Source: Burkholderiales bacterium
GTDB lineage: Bacteria; Pseudomonadota; Gammaproteobacteria; Burkholderiales; Burkholderiaceae_B
Length of the DNA: 10,472 nucleotides
Direction of reading: 5' to 3'
Assembly: GCA_005788065.1 (NCBI GenBank)
Contig: SXZD01000170.1
Span: 1-10,472, forward strand
Below are positions 1-6,758 of the stretch, in pieces (position 1 is the stretch's first letter; the number at the start of each line of letters is the position of its first letter). A program made the position numbers and the translations under genes. The notes under the pieces are model-generated. The model saw only the letters and a program-made list of their open reading frames with translations. It was not told where the DNA came from and ran no database searches.

Positions 1-314
1 AAGATATGATCATCGTCTCCGGCTTCAACGTGTTCCCCAATGAGATTGAGGATGTGGTGGCCATGCACCCCGGCGTGCTGGAGTGCGGCGCGGTCGGTGT
101 GCCGGACGAAATTACCGGCGAGCAGGTCAAAATTTGCGTAGTCAAGCGCGACCCCACGCTCATGCCCAAGGACATCATCGACCATTGCCGCAAACATCTG
201 ACCGGTTACAAGGTGCCCAAGCATGTGGAGTTCTGGCCCGAGATTCCCAAGACCCCGGTGGGTAAGGTGTTGCGCCGTGAGTTGCGGGACAAAAAGCCGC
301 CGGTATCGGCATAA
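1..314 (+). CDS. fadD: Long-chain acyl-CoA synthetase (AMP-forming), C-terminal fragment
   Basis: This is the last ~103 residues of an ANL-superfamily acyl-CoA ligase; the gene is cut by the left edge of the window, not broken. Reading starts in frame at base 3 (Asp), giving D-MIIVSGFNVFPNEIEDVV, the hinge and C-terminal subdomain entry typical of bacterial FadD (usually preceded by DRKK). The end carries TPVGKVLRREL, whose Lys (codon 264-266) is the conserved adenylation lysine. Family knowledge: these enzymes activate free fatty acids with ATP and CoA, via an acyl-AMP, for beta-oxidation at the inner face of the cytoplasmic membrane. The ATP-binding P-loop lies outside the window, so chain-length preference cannot be judged. 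The gene ends at TAA 312-314 and an intrinsic terminator follows within 45 bases, so it is the last gene of its transcript. It differs from the FATP-type ligase encoded at 6843-8657. The fadD label is by family only. Confidence 0.9.
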   Translation, partial: DMIIVSGFNVFPNEIEDVVAMHPGVLECGAVGVPDEITGEQVKICVVKRDPTLMPKDIIDHCRKHLTGYKVPKHVEFWPEIPKTPVGKVLRRELRDKKPPVSA

Positions 315-352
315 GCTTCACGCCGCGGGCCTTCACAGGTCCTGATGTATGA

Positions 353-384
353 AATGACCCGCTGCGGCGGGTCGTTCTTTTTTT
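353..384 (+). terminator. Intrinsic terminator after the acyl-CoA synthetase gene
   Basis: A perfect 7-bp stem, GACCCGC (356-362) and GCGGGTC (367-373), closes on a TGCG tetraloop. It can be extended outward by a T-G wobble and two A-T pairs. A run of seven T (378-384) follows shortly after. This is a textbook Rho-independent terminator for the upstream + strand gene. It also shows that the flavin oxidoreductase gene does not start upstream of it. Confidence 0.88.
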
Positions 385-483
385 GGGCGTTCGCAATACA
401 GTGCCGCCATCACTTCCGATCTGGAGGTTTTCCTCTACGTTCGTGCCCTTGGATTTCATCCGATTGCGCCCCATCTACAGTAT

Positions 484-500
484 CAACGGAATTCCCGTTG
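484..500. promoter_or_regulatory. Small inverted repeat just upstream of the flavin oxidoreductase gene
   Basis: CAACGG (484-489) and CCGTTG (495-500) form a perfect 6-bp inverted repeat around a 5-base centre, 21 bases before the ATG at 522. It could be an operator half-site pair or a small stem in the 5' untranslated region. No convincing -35/-10 pair was found around it, so the role is open. A 6-bp repeat of this kind can also arise by chance. Confidence 0.25.
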
Positions 501-521
501 TCATTTCAGAAAGACACAACA

Positions 522-1826
522 ATGTCCGACCTTCACACAGAAGACACCCCCATTGGTGCAGCCGTGATCAATCTTGATTCAGCAGCAGATACCCGAGCCG
601 TGTCGCTGGCCGACCCGCTGGCGCTGCCCTGTGGCGCCGTTCTGCCCAACCGCATTGCCAAGTCTGCCATGAGCGAAGCGCTGGCTACGATTGACCACAA
701 GGTGGGTGACGAACTGGTGCGTCTGTATGAGGCATGGTCCGATGGCGGCTCAGGTCTGCTTATTTCGGGCAACGTCATGATTGACCGCCGCGCGCTGGGC
801 GAACCCAAAAATGTGGTGGTGGAAGACGACAGTGATCTGGAAGGTCTCAAGCGTATGGCCGCTGCCGGCACCCGTGCTGGCAATCATTTCTGGATGCAGA
901 TCAACCATCCGGGCAAGCAGTCGCCAGTCGATCTGAACGAAAAAGCGTGGGCACCCTCGGCCATTCCGCTGAAGAAAGAAATCCGTCTGTTTTTCCGTGA
1001 AGCGCAGGCGCTGACTGAAGCTGAAATTCTGGACCTGATTGCCCGCTACGGACGTGTGGCGGGACTGGCCAAGAAAGCCGGTTTTACCGGAGTGCAGATT
1101 CACGCGGCCCACGGCTACTTGATCAGCCAGTTTCTCTCGCCGCTGCACAACCAGCGCACCGACCAGTGGGGTGGCAGTCTCGAGAACCGCATGCGCTTTG
1201 TGATGGCCGTCTACAAGTCGATGCGCGAAGCTGTCGGTGCTGACTTCCCGGTGGGTATCAAACTGAACAGCGCCGACTTCCAGAAGGGAGGCTTCACCAT
1301 TGAAGAGTCCGTGCAAGTGGCCCAAGCGCTGGATGCCGCGGGCATCGACCTGATTGAAGTCTCCGGCGGTACCTATGAAATGCCGGTGGTGGCCACCGGC
1401 CTGAAAGACAGCACGCAAAAACGTGAGGCCTATTTCGCTGAGTATGCGCGGCGTATCAAGGACGCCGTGAAAGCCCCGGTGATGCTGACAGGTGGCTTTC
1501 GCACCGATGGTTCCATGAAGCAGGCTCTCACCGACGCGGATTGCGACGTGGTGGGCTTGGCCCGTGCGCTGGTGCTGGACTTGAATGCGCCGCGCGACAT
1601 GCTGGCAGGCAAGGCTTTCCGCAGCCTTGTAAAACCCCTGAAAACAGGCATCCGCATGATTGATGATGCCGCCATGATGGAAGTGTGGTGGTATGGCCGC
1701 CAGATGACCCGAGTGGCCAACGGCAAGGCGCCCAAGCCGCGTGAATCCGCGCTGTGGGCTTTCATTTTGATCATGCTGACCAAGAGTAGCCAGGCGTGGT
1801 CCACTCGCCGCCTGCGTGCCAATTGA
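522..1826 (+). CDS. NADH:flavin oxidoreductase, Old Yellow Enzyme family
   Basis: This is a 434-residue single-domain FMN-dependent TIM-barrel ene-reductase, predicted cytosolic. Family knowledge: NAD(P)H reduces FMN, which then reduces activated C=C bonds of enones or enoyl compounds. Visible motifs are LPNRIAKSAMSEA (41-53) near the first strand, QINHPG (126-131), the substrate-anion-binding HAAHGY (His194, His197, Tyr199) followed by LISQFLSPLHN, RTDQWGGSLENR (212-223), and phosphate-binding TGGFRT (323-328) with GLARAL. HxxH plus Tyr resembles the YqjM-type active site, but the redox-tuning Cys of YqjM is absent; Ser48 or Met50 lies in that stretch. An N-terminal ~30-residue leader and a C-terminal segment with a hydrophobic run (LWAFILIML, 411-419) lie outside the usual barrel. 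An in-frame start at 345 would read through the terminator hairpin, so ATG 522, preceded by AGAAAG, is preferred. It is probably co-transcribed with the SDR gene 10 bases downstream. The substrate is unknown. Confidence 0.9.
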   Translation: MSDLHTEDTPIGAAVINLDSAADTRAVSLADPLALPCGAVLPNRIAKSAMSEALATIDHKVGDELVRLYEAWSDGGSGLLISGNVMIDRRALGEPKNVVVEDDSDLEGLKRMAAAGTRAGNHFWMQINHPGKQSPVDLNEKAWAPSAIPLKKEIRLFFREAQALTEAEILDLIARYGRVAGLAKKAGFTGVQIHAAHGYLISQFLSPLHNQRTDQWGGSLENRMRFVMAVYKSMREAVGADFPVGIKLNSADFQKGGFTIEESVQVAQALDAAGIDLIEVSGGTYEMPVVATGLKDSTQKREAYFAEYARRIKDAVKAPVMLTGGFRTDGSMKQALTDADCDVVGLARALVLDLNAPRDMLAGKAFRSLVKPLKTGIRMIDDAAMMEVWWYGRQMTRVANGKAPKPRESALWAFILIMLTKSSQAWSTRRLRAN

Positions 1827-1830
1827 AGGA
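1825..1830 (+). promoter_or_regulatory. Shine-Dalgarno sequence that sets the SDR start
   Basis: AAGGAG lies 6 bases before ATG 1837 and overlaps the TGA (1824-1826) of the preceding gene. It selects ATG 1837 over an in-frame GTG at 1816, which would place the start inside the upstream gene with no ribosome binding site. It suggests efficient re-initiation within an operon. Confidence 0.8.
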
Positions 1831-1836
1831 GTTGTA

Positions 1837-2625
1837 ATGGTTGAACGAAAAAATGCATGGGCGCTGGTGACCGGAGCATCCGGTGGCATCGGCAAGGACA
1901 TCGCCATACTGATGGCGCAACGCGGTTACGACCTGATGCTGGTCGCCCGCAGCGAAGACAAACTCAATGCGCTGGCTGCTGAATTGGCGTCCGCCCACGG
2001 CATTCGCACTCGCGTCATTGCCCATGATCTGTCGGTGCCCGGCAGCGTTGCTCAATTGATGAATCTGGTTGGTACCGACATCGCGCAGGTCGAAGTATTG
2101 GTGAACACTGCCGGCTTTGGTCTGGCGGGCCGTTTTGCAGAAACCGATTCGCGTCGACTGTCAGAGATGGTGCAATTGAACGTCACCACCCTGATGGAAC
2201 TGACCCGCGCCGTGCTGCCCAGCCTTCAAGCCCGTGGCACAGGCTACATCATGAACGTCGCCTCTGCCGTGGCTTTCCAGCCTTGCCCGCATTTTGCAGC
2301 CTATGGCGCCACCAAGGCATTTGTGCTTTCATTTTCGCAGGCACTCAGTGTGGAATTGGCCGGTACCGGCGTCAGCGTAACCGCTGTTTGCCCGGGGTCA
2401 ACAGCGACCGACTTCCATCAGGTGTCCGGCAGCGACCGCAGCTTTGTGGCCAAGCTTATGGACTCGTCTGAAGCTGTGGCCCGCGAAGGGGTCAATGCGA
2501 TGTTCGCCCGTCGTTCGTCTGTGGTGACTGGCATCATGAACAAGCCGCTGCCACTGGTTAACCGCCTCGTGCCCCGCATGTGGATGGCCAACGCAGTTGG
2601 CTTACTGTTCCGGCAGACTCGCTGA
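1837..2625 (+). CDS. Short-chain dehydrogenase/reductase (classical SDR)
   Basis: This is a 262-residue Rossmann-fold oxidoreductase of ordinary classical-SDR length. Cofactor motif TGASGGIG is at 12-19, Asp64 sits in HDL, NTAG (90-93) replaces the usual NNAG, Asn115 is the active-site Asn, Ser143 lies in NVAS, and the catalytic pair is Tyr156-x-x-x-Lys160 (YGATK), followed by CPG (185-187). The full Asn-Ser-Tyr-Lys set is present, so it should be active. The basic residue in VARSED (Arg38) after the second strand suggests NADP(H) preference, which is an inference. It resembles the DltE/YqjQ-like group of general SDRs. It follows the Old Yellow Enzyme gene by 10 bases with a strong Shine-Dalgarno, so the two probably form an operon acting on the same carbonyl or enoyl compound. 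The C-terminal residues (LVNRLVPRMWMANAVGLLFRQTR region) are rather hydrophobic and basic, possibly membrane-associating. The substrate cannot be assigned. Confidence 0.9.
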   Translation: MVERKNAWALVTGASGGIGKDIAILMAQRGYDLMLVARSEDKLNALAAELASAHGIRTRVIAHDLSVPGSVAQLMNLVGTDIAQVEVLVNTAGFGLAGRFAETDSRRLSEMVQLNVTTLMELTRAVLPSLQARGTGYIMNVASAVAFQPCPHFAAYGATKAFVLSFSQALSVELAGTGVSVTAVCPGSTATDFHQVSGSDRSFVAKLMDSSEAVAREGVNAMFARRSSVVTGIMNKPLPLVNRLVPRMWMANAVGLLFRQTR

Positions 2626-2699
2626 GCCCACGCCATCTGTCCCCGAGATGGGGTAAGACATGGCATTCAACCTTTCATTTTCTTGAAATGCACCTACAT

Positions 2700-2719
2700 A
2701 TGCCGCCACCGTGCGGCAT
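2700..2719 (+). terminator. Possible weak terminator between the SDR and coiled-coil genes
   Basis: ATGCCGC (2700-2706) and GCGGCAT (2713-2719) form a 7-bp stem with a 6-base loop. A modest T-rich stretch (TTTGTGCTTT) follows. The T-run is interrupted, so termination may be partial. A second hairpin, CCATCT/AGATGG (2633-2638 and 2646-2651), lies just after the SDR stop but has no T-run. Confidence 0.35.
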
Positions 2720-2722
2720 TTG

Positions 2723-2731
2723 TGCTTTAAT
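2723..2731 (+). promoter_or_regulatory. Candidate extended -10 promoter for the coiled-coil/cyclase operon
   Basis: TGC followed by TTTAAT (2726-2731) fits an extended -10 element (TGn plus a TATAAT-like hexamer). It lies 33 bases before the ATG at 2765. No good -35 hexamer is seen at 17 bases, which extended -10 promoters tolerate. It sits immediately after the hairpin at 2700-2719, a sensible place for a new transcript to begin. Confidence 0.35.
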
Positions 2732-2764
2732 GACACCCTCAGAATTTCTGTTGGCAGGTTGCGC

Positions 2765-3088
2765 ATGGCCGTCAAGGATTTGCCGGATCCCGAACTCAAT
2801 AACATCCGGATCATCGAGCAGCTGAAAAAAACCATCAACAACATGCGGACCTCGCTCGAGAATGCAGAGGCCGAGTTCCGGACGTCGCTGGGTAGCGTCC
2901 GTGATTCGAAGGACCAGGAAATCCGGCACCTTCAGGCCACTATCAGCACTATCCGCACGCAGCTGGAGGACATCAATTCCAAACGTCTGACCGAAGTGCA
3001 GGAACTGAAAAACGCCCACGAAGCTGAGCGCAAGCAGCTGCAGCAAACCATTTTCGAGCTGCGTACCCGTCTGGAGAGCAAGGGATGA
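2765..3088 (+). CDS. Small coiled-coil protein with three 36-residue repeats, coupled to the adenylate cyclase gene
   Basis: This is a 107-residue hydrophilic, highly charged, apparently all-helical protein with no signal peptide or membrane segment. I do not recognise a named family. From about residue 11 to the end it consists of three copies of a 36-residue unit. Each copy has the core L-[KQ]-x-T-I-x-x-[MIL]-R-T-x-L-E-[NDS], beginning at Leu20, Leu56 and Leu92. The spacers also align (Phe38/Arg74, Leu42/Val78, Val45/Leu81, Glu52/Glu88). The DNA copies (2822-2863, 2930-2971, 3038-3079) have diverged, so selection has kept the protein pattern. The start is ATG 2765, preceded by GGCAGG; an upstream in-frame GTG at 2711 lies in the hairpin and is rejected. 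The stop overlaps the cyclase start (ATGA, 3085-3088), so translation is coupled. It is inferred to be a dimerising or scaffolding partner of the cyclase. It could instead be a structural protein merely co-expressed with it. Confidence 0.82.
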   Translation: MAVKDLPDPELNNIRIIEQLKKTINNMRTSLENAEAEFRTSLGSVRDSKDQEIRHLQATISTIRTQLEDINSKRLTEVQELKNAHEAERKQLQQTIFELRTRLESKG

Positions 3089-5397
3089 ACGCCCACGTAG
3101 AAGAAAAACAGAAGCCGACCCGGGTGCCGCCGGTTTTCAAGGGCGCCAACCGTGCAGTGAACCCTGAGTGGTTGCTGCATGTGCTCACCGAGGTGTCCAA
3201 GCAGGACGGGCTGGACCTGCAACTGCGCGAGGTCGTCAATATTGCCCGAGAGGCGGTAGGTGCTACCCGGGGTTCGCTGTTCATGTTCGATGACAGCACC
3301 AACGAGTTGTACACCCGGATCGCAGATGGCATGTACCGCCGCGAGATCCGGATCTCTGCCGAATCCGGTATTGCCGGTGCGGTGTATTCGTCCGGTCAGG
3401 CCGAGTTGGTGCTGGACGTCAAAAAAGATCCGCGATTCCTGTCCGAGGTCGATAAAGAAACAGGCTTTGTCACCACCGACATGATTGCTGTGCCTGTGCG
3501 CACCCTGCGTGGTCAGGTCATCGGTGTGGCGCAGATGCTGAACAAGGCCAATGGCCAGTTCGACAAGGTTGACCTGCGGGTGCTCGAATCGCTGACGCAG
3601 AACGTGGCGATCGTTTTGCATGGTTCTACCCAGCTTGAGGCCAGCGCCCTGCGGCGCAAGCAGGAAAGCGAAATGCTGGATGTGGTGTCTGACGCATCCA
3701 CTGAAATTCATCTGGGGCCGTTGTTGAACCGTATCATCGGCACCGTGTCTCGCATGCTCAATTGCGAGCGGTCCACGCTGTTCTTGAACGACCCCAAGAC
3801 CAAATTCCTCTACACCGAAGTGGGGCAGGGACTGGGTGTGACGCGTATCCGGTTTCCCAATCACATGGGTATTGCCGGTGCGGTGTTTACCAGCAGCAAG
3901 ACCATCAACATTCCGTATGCGTATGCCGACCTGCGCTTCAATCCGGCCTTTGACCGCCAGACCGGGTTTTTCACGCGCAGCATTCTGTGCGTGCCGGTGG
4001 TCAACAAGAAGGGCGAGGTCATTGGTGTCACACAGGCGCTGAACAAAATCGGTGGTGTGTTCACGGATGATGACGAACAGCGCTTGCGTGCGTTTACAGC
4101 GCAGATTGCCATCGCGCTGGAAAATGCCAAGCTGTTTGACGACGTGCAGACTGTCAAAAACTACAACGAGTCGATGCTGGAGAGCATGAGTAACGGCGTG
4201 TTGACGGTGGATGACAAAGGTAACTTTGCAGCCGTGAACGCTGCCGCCCAGCGCATCTTGCGAAAGCGGGGCTCTGATCTTATCGGTACACCGGCCACTG
4301 CGTTTTTCAACGAAGAAAACCAATGGGTGTCAGACTCACTGGCGCGCGTGCAGGCCAATGGCATGCAAGACATCGTGATGGATGCCGAGATTCTGGTGCG
4401 CGGAACCCGCGACGGAGAAGTGCCAGAAAAGCTGTCGGTCAACCTCACGGTACAAACGCTGAAGAACAACAAACAGGAAACCATCGGTAACCTGATGCTG
4501 ATTGAAGACATCAGCAGCGAGAAGCGCGTGAAGGCCACCATGGCCCGTTACATGGATCCGGCACTGGCAGACAAGCTGATTGCCGGCGGCGAAGAAATAC
4601 TTGGTGGTACGTCGAGTACGGCCACGGTGCTGTTCTCCGACATCCGCAGTTTCACGACGCTGACCGAACAGCTCGGCCCGCAGGGAACGGTGGGTCTTCT
4701 GAACGAGTATTTCACGCTGATGGTTGACTGCATTACCGATGAAGGCGGTATGCTGGACAAGTTCATTGGTGATGCCATTATGTGCGTGTTCGGTACCCCC
4801 TTCCCGCATGATGATGACGAAGACCGTGCGGTGCGCGCGGGTATCGCCATGTTGCGCTCATTGAATGCATTCAATGCAGAACGCGCAACACGCGGCCTGA
4901 TGGCGGTGGACATGGGGCTGGGCATCAATACCGACAATATCGTGTCGGGTAATATCGGTTCGCCCAAGCGCATGGACTACACCGTGATTGGCGACGGCGT
5001 TAACCTTGCTTCCCGTCTGGAAGGTGCATGCAAGACCTACAGCACCAAGATGCTGATCTCTGACAACACCTTCAAGCGCTTGCGCGGCAGCTACCGTTGC
5101 CGTGAAGTGGATTGGGTGATTGTGAAGGGCAAGACTGAGCCGGTGGGCGTCGTTGAGGTGCTGGACTGGCACACCGAAGAGTCCTTCCCCAATGTGATGG
5201 ACACCATCGGTCTGTGGAAAATGGGTCTGGATGATTATCGGAAAGGCAATTTTTCCGATGCGATGCGACGATTTGAAGAGACGCTGAAGGTCAATCCCAA
5301 AGACAAGCTCTGCAAGACGTACATTTCGCGGTGTATGGATCTGATGGCGGACCCGCCGGCGGACTGGGATGGCATCTTCAAGATGAAGGACAAGTGA
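3085..5397 (+). CDS. Class III adenylate cyclase, GAF-GAF-PAS-cyclase-helical tail (CyaB1-like)
   Basis: This is a 770-residue soluble signalling enzyme predicted to make cAMP from ATP. Domains in order: GAF1 (~30-180), GAF2 (~197-350), a helical linker and PAS (~358-478), class III catalytic domain (~510-695), and a TPR-like tail (~705-770) ending in the conserved-looking DWDGIF. In the catalytic domain the metal-binding Asp519 (LFSDIRSFT) and Asp563 (IGDAIM), adenine-selecting Lys559 and Thr633 (MDYTVIGDGVN), and transition-state Asn640 and Arg644 are all present, so the enzyme should be active as a homodimer. Lys/Thr is the class IIIb signature, a group containing bicarbonate-responsive cyclases. 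GAF2 carries the full NKXnFX3DE pattern of cyclic-nucleotide-binding GAFs (Asn320, Lys321, Phe326, Asp330, Glu331). GAF1 has Asn153, Lys154, Phe159 and Asp163 but Leu164 in place of Glu. The order of domains matches Anabaena CyaB1, where cAMP binding to GAF activates the cyclase. The start ATG 3085 overlaps the stop of the coiled-coil gene. No membrane segment is seen. Confidence 0.93.
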   Translation: MNAHVEEKQKPTRVPPVFKGANRAVNPEWLLHVLTEVSKQDGLDLQLREVVNIAREAVGATRGSLFMFDDSTNELYTRIADGMYRREIRISAESGIAGAVYSSGQAELVLDVKKDPRFLSEVDKETGFVTTDMIAVPVRTLRGQVIGVAQMLNKANGQFDKVDLRVLESLTQNVAIVLHGSTQLEASALRRKQESEMLDVVSDASTEIHLGPLLNRIIGTVSRMLNCERSTLFLNDPKTKFLYTEVGQGLGVTRIRFPNHMGIAGAVFTSSKTINIPYAYADLRFNPAFDRQTGFFTRSILCVPVVNKKGEVIGVTQALNKIGGVFTDDDEQRLRAFTAQIAIALENAKLFDDVQTVKNYNESMLESMSNGVLTVDDKGNFAAVNAAAQRILRKRGSDLIGTPATAFFNEENQWVSDSLARVQANGMQDIVMDAEILVRGTRDGEVPEKLSVNLTVQTLKNNKQETIGNLMLIEDISSEKRVKATMARYMDPALADKLIAGGEEILGGTSSTATVLFSDIRSFTTLTEQLGPQGTVGLLNEYFTLMVDCITDEGGMLDKFIGDAIMCVFGTPFPHDDDEDRAVRAGIAMLRSLNAFNAERATRGLMAVDMGLGINTDNIVSGNIGSPKRMDYTVIGDGVNLASRLEGACKTYSTKMLISDNTFKRLRGSYRCREVDWVIVKGKTEPVGVVEVLDWHTEESFPNVMDTIGLWKMGLDDYRKGNFSDAMRRFEETLKVNPKDKLCKTYISRCMDLMADPPADWDGIFKMKDK

Positions 5398-5406
5398 GAA
5401 ATTAAA

Positions 5407-5540
5407 AGTGACGAGTGAGCGAGTGACAAGTAGCCGGATAACCCTATCATTGCCCCTGACAACACACTCCGATATTTGAGCGTCTGCATCAAAAATGACC
5501 GGGGCAGGCACAGCGCCTACTCGTCACTCGTCACTCGTTA
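5407..5540. repeat. Inverted pair of CGAGTGA heptamer arrays between convergent genes
   Basis: The left arm (about 5407-5433) reads on the + strand as GTGA, CGAGTGA, G, CGAGTGA, CAAGTAG. The right arm (5517-5540), read on the minus strand, is TAA, CGAGTGA, CGAGTGA, CGAGTAG. A 12-bp segment is a perfect inverted repeat (5407-5418 with 5524-5535). A nested inner pair, TGCCCC (5451-5456) and GGGGCA (5501-5506), is in register for one long hairpin. The left arm begins 10 bases after the cyclase stop; the right arm contains the hydrolase stop TAA. Without T-runs it is not a standard terminator. It may be a bidirectional mRNA-end structure or an interspersed repeat element. Confidence 0.6.
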
Positions 5541-6686
5541 TCTGCCACTCCGCGCTGCCAACCATTCCGCCGTCTTCGGCCAGATGGTGGCAAGTGACTC
5601 GCGCCCACCCATGATGCCGATGTGCCCGCCCGGGCCAATGAAGAACTCCTTGTCGACCGACGACACCACGCTCATGATGCCCTTCGCGCATGGCACATTG
5701 GTCAGATTGTCTTTCTTGCCTGCAATGCACAGCAGGTTGGCAGTGACTTTGTCCAGATGGACTATATCGTGCCCCACCGTGAAACGGCCCTTCGCGGTTT
5801 CATTTTCCAGCCATACGCTGCACATCCAGTCGCGAATCACGCCGCCCGGGTAGGCTTCCAGATTGTCGATGAACGCAGCCTGATTGGCGTGTTGTTCAAC
5901 ATACTCGCGGTTTTCCAGTTGCGTGGCCAGATTCAGATAGCCCCGTATACTCGATACCGGGTCCATCAGTTTGAAGCCCAGCACGTTGACCCACCCCGGT
6001 GCATAGGCCAACTGCGCCGGCAGCTTGCGCAAGTTCAAGCGCATGGTCCGCATGGCGCGGCCCAGTTGCTTGAAATAAGTTCCCATGGCGCCATTGGCAT
6101 GTGCATCAATCGGCGTACCCAGCATGATGAGGTTGCGCACATAGGCCTTGCCTGCAGTGGCTGCGTGGATGGCAGCCAGGCCTCCGCCCATGCTCCAGCC
6201 GTGCAATGAAATCTCTTTCGCCCCGCTGTGCTTGTGTGCGGCTTCTACGCAGCTTGGCACCAATTCATTGGCGTATGTGGCCAGCGTTTGCGAAGCATGC
6301 TTGAGCCCCGGCTTTCCCCAGTCGATGAGATATACATCAAAGCCTTTGGCCAGCAGATACTTGATGAAACTGCGCTGCGGAAACAGATCGTAAATCAGCA
6401 TGTTGACTGCAAGCGGAGCGACGATGACCAACGGTATGGCATGCACCGTTTTTGAAACAGGCAGGCTCTCGCCGCTTTCCAGTTGAATGCTGTCTTCGGT
6501 CAGCCGATGGTAGTGACGTACGCTGGCCAGCCCATGCTGGTGTACGACGTCATAGGTCAGCTGTCCCGCTACGACCATGCTCTCGGTGCGTAGGAAACGG
6601 TCGCGTGCGTTACGGGTGATGTTGCCGATACGGGCGGCGTTGTGGCCAACGATTCGGCGCAATTCAGGTTTTTTCAGTTTGATCAT
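5538..6686 (-). CDS. PHA synthase-like alpha/beta hydrolase with a Ser nucleophile
   Basis: This is a 382-residue cytosolic alpha/beta hydrolase with the layout of class III (PhaC-type) polyhydroxyalkanoate synthases. Features are the N-terminal helical region, IPLVIVAPLAVNMLIYDLFPQRSFIKYLL (84-112), DVYLIDWGKPG (117-127), the nucleophile elbow GWSMGG (Ser165), the acidic residue in IAGKKDNLTN (Asp326) and GPGGHIG (His355). Triad spacing, 161 then 29 residues, is close to that of known PhaC (C. necator Cys319-Asp480-His508). PHA synthases need Cys at the nucleophile; Ser here points to hydrolysis or transesterification of an ester or thioester rather than polymerisation. Possible substrates are hydroxyacyl-CoA, a wax or ester, or intracellular PHA, none of them proven. 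It lies 156 bases downstream of the FATP-type acyl-CoA synthetase on the same strand. The Shine-Dalgarno is weak (AAGACC directly before ATG at 6686), so the start is reasonable but not certain. It converges with the cyclase gene. Confidence 0.85.
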   Translation of the reverse strand: MIKLKKPELRRIVGHNAARIGNITRNARDRFLRTESMVVAGQLTYDVVHQHGLASVRHYHRLTEDSIQLESGESLPVSKTVHAIPLVIVAPLAVNMLIYDLFPQRSFIKYLLAKGFDVYLIDWGKPGLKHASQTLATYANELVPSCVEAAHKHSGAKEISLHGWSMGGGLAAIHAATAGKAYVRNLIMLGTPIDAHANGAMGTYFKQLGRAMRTMRLNLRKLPAQLAYAPGWVNVLGFKLMDPVSSIRGYLNLATQLENREYVEQHANQAAFIDNLEAYPGGVIRDWMCSVWLENETAKGRFTVGHDIVHLDKVTANLLCIAGKKDNLTNVPCAKGIMSVVSSVDKEFFIGPGGHIGIMGGRESLATIWPKTAEWLAARSGR

Positions 6687-6758
6687 GGGTCTTCATGCGC
6701 AGTGGGTGCTGTTCATGCCTTTTCGATTGATGTGTGCGTTGTTGAGATTTGATTCGGG

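Noticed and set aside
345..521. 59-residue N-terminal extension of the flavin oxidoreductase frame
   Set aside because: It would be encoded across the terminator hairpin and T-run and has low-complexity, non-family sequence. The family similarity begins after ATG 522.
750..1907. Long minus-strand open frame (385 codons) opposite the flavin oxidoreductase gene
   Set aside because: It is antisense to a well-supported gene. Its His- and Gln-rich translation is typical of the complement of GC-rich coding sequence, and no family is recognised.
2721..2736. Possible CRP (cAMP receptor) site before the cyclase operon
   Set aside because: Only the left half (TGTG) matches the TGTGA-N6-TCACA consensus; the right half does not.
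2711..2764. GTG-start extension of the coiled-coil protein
   Set aside because: The added residues are encoded by the hairpin and candidate promoter and do not continue the 36-residue repeat pattern. ATG 2765 has a better ribosome binding site.
2932..4323. 463-codon minus-strand open frame opposite the cyclase gene
   Set aside because: Same kind of antisense shadow. The GAF motifs on the + strand are unambiguous.
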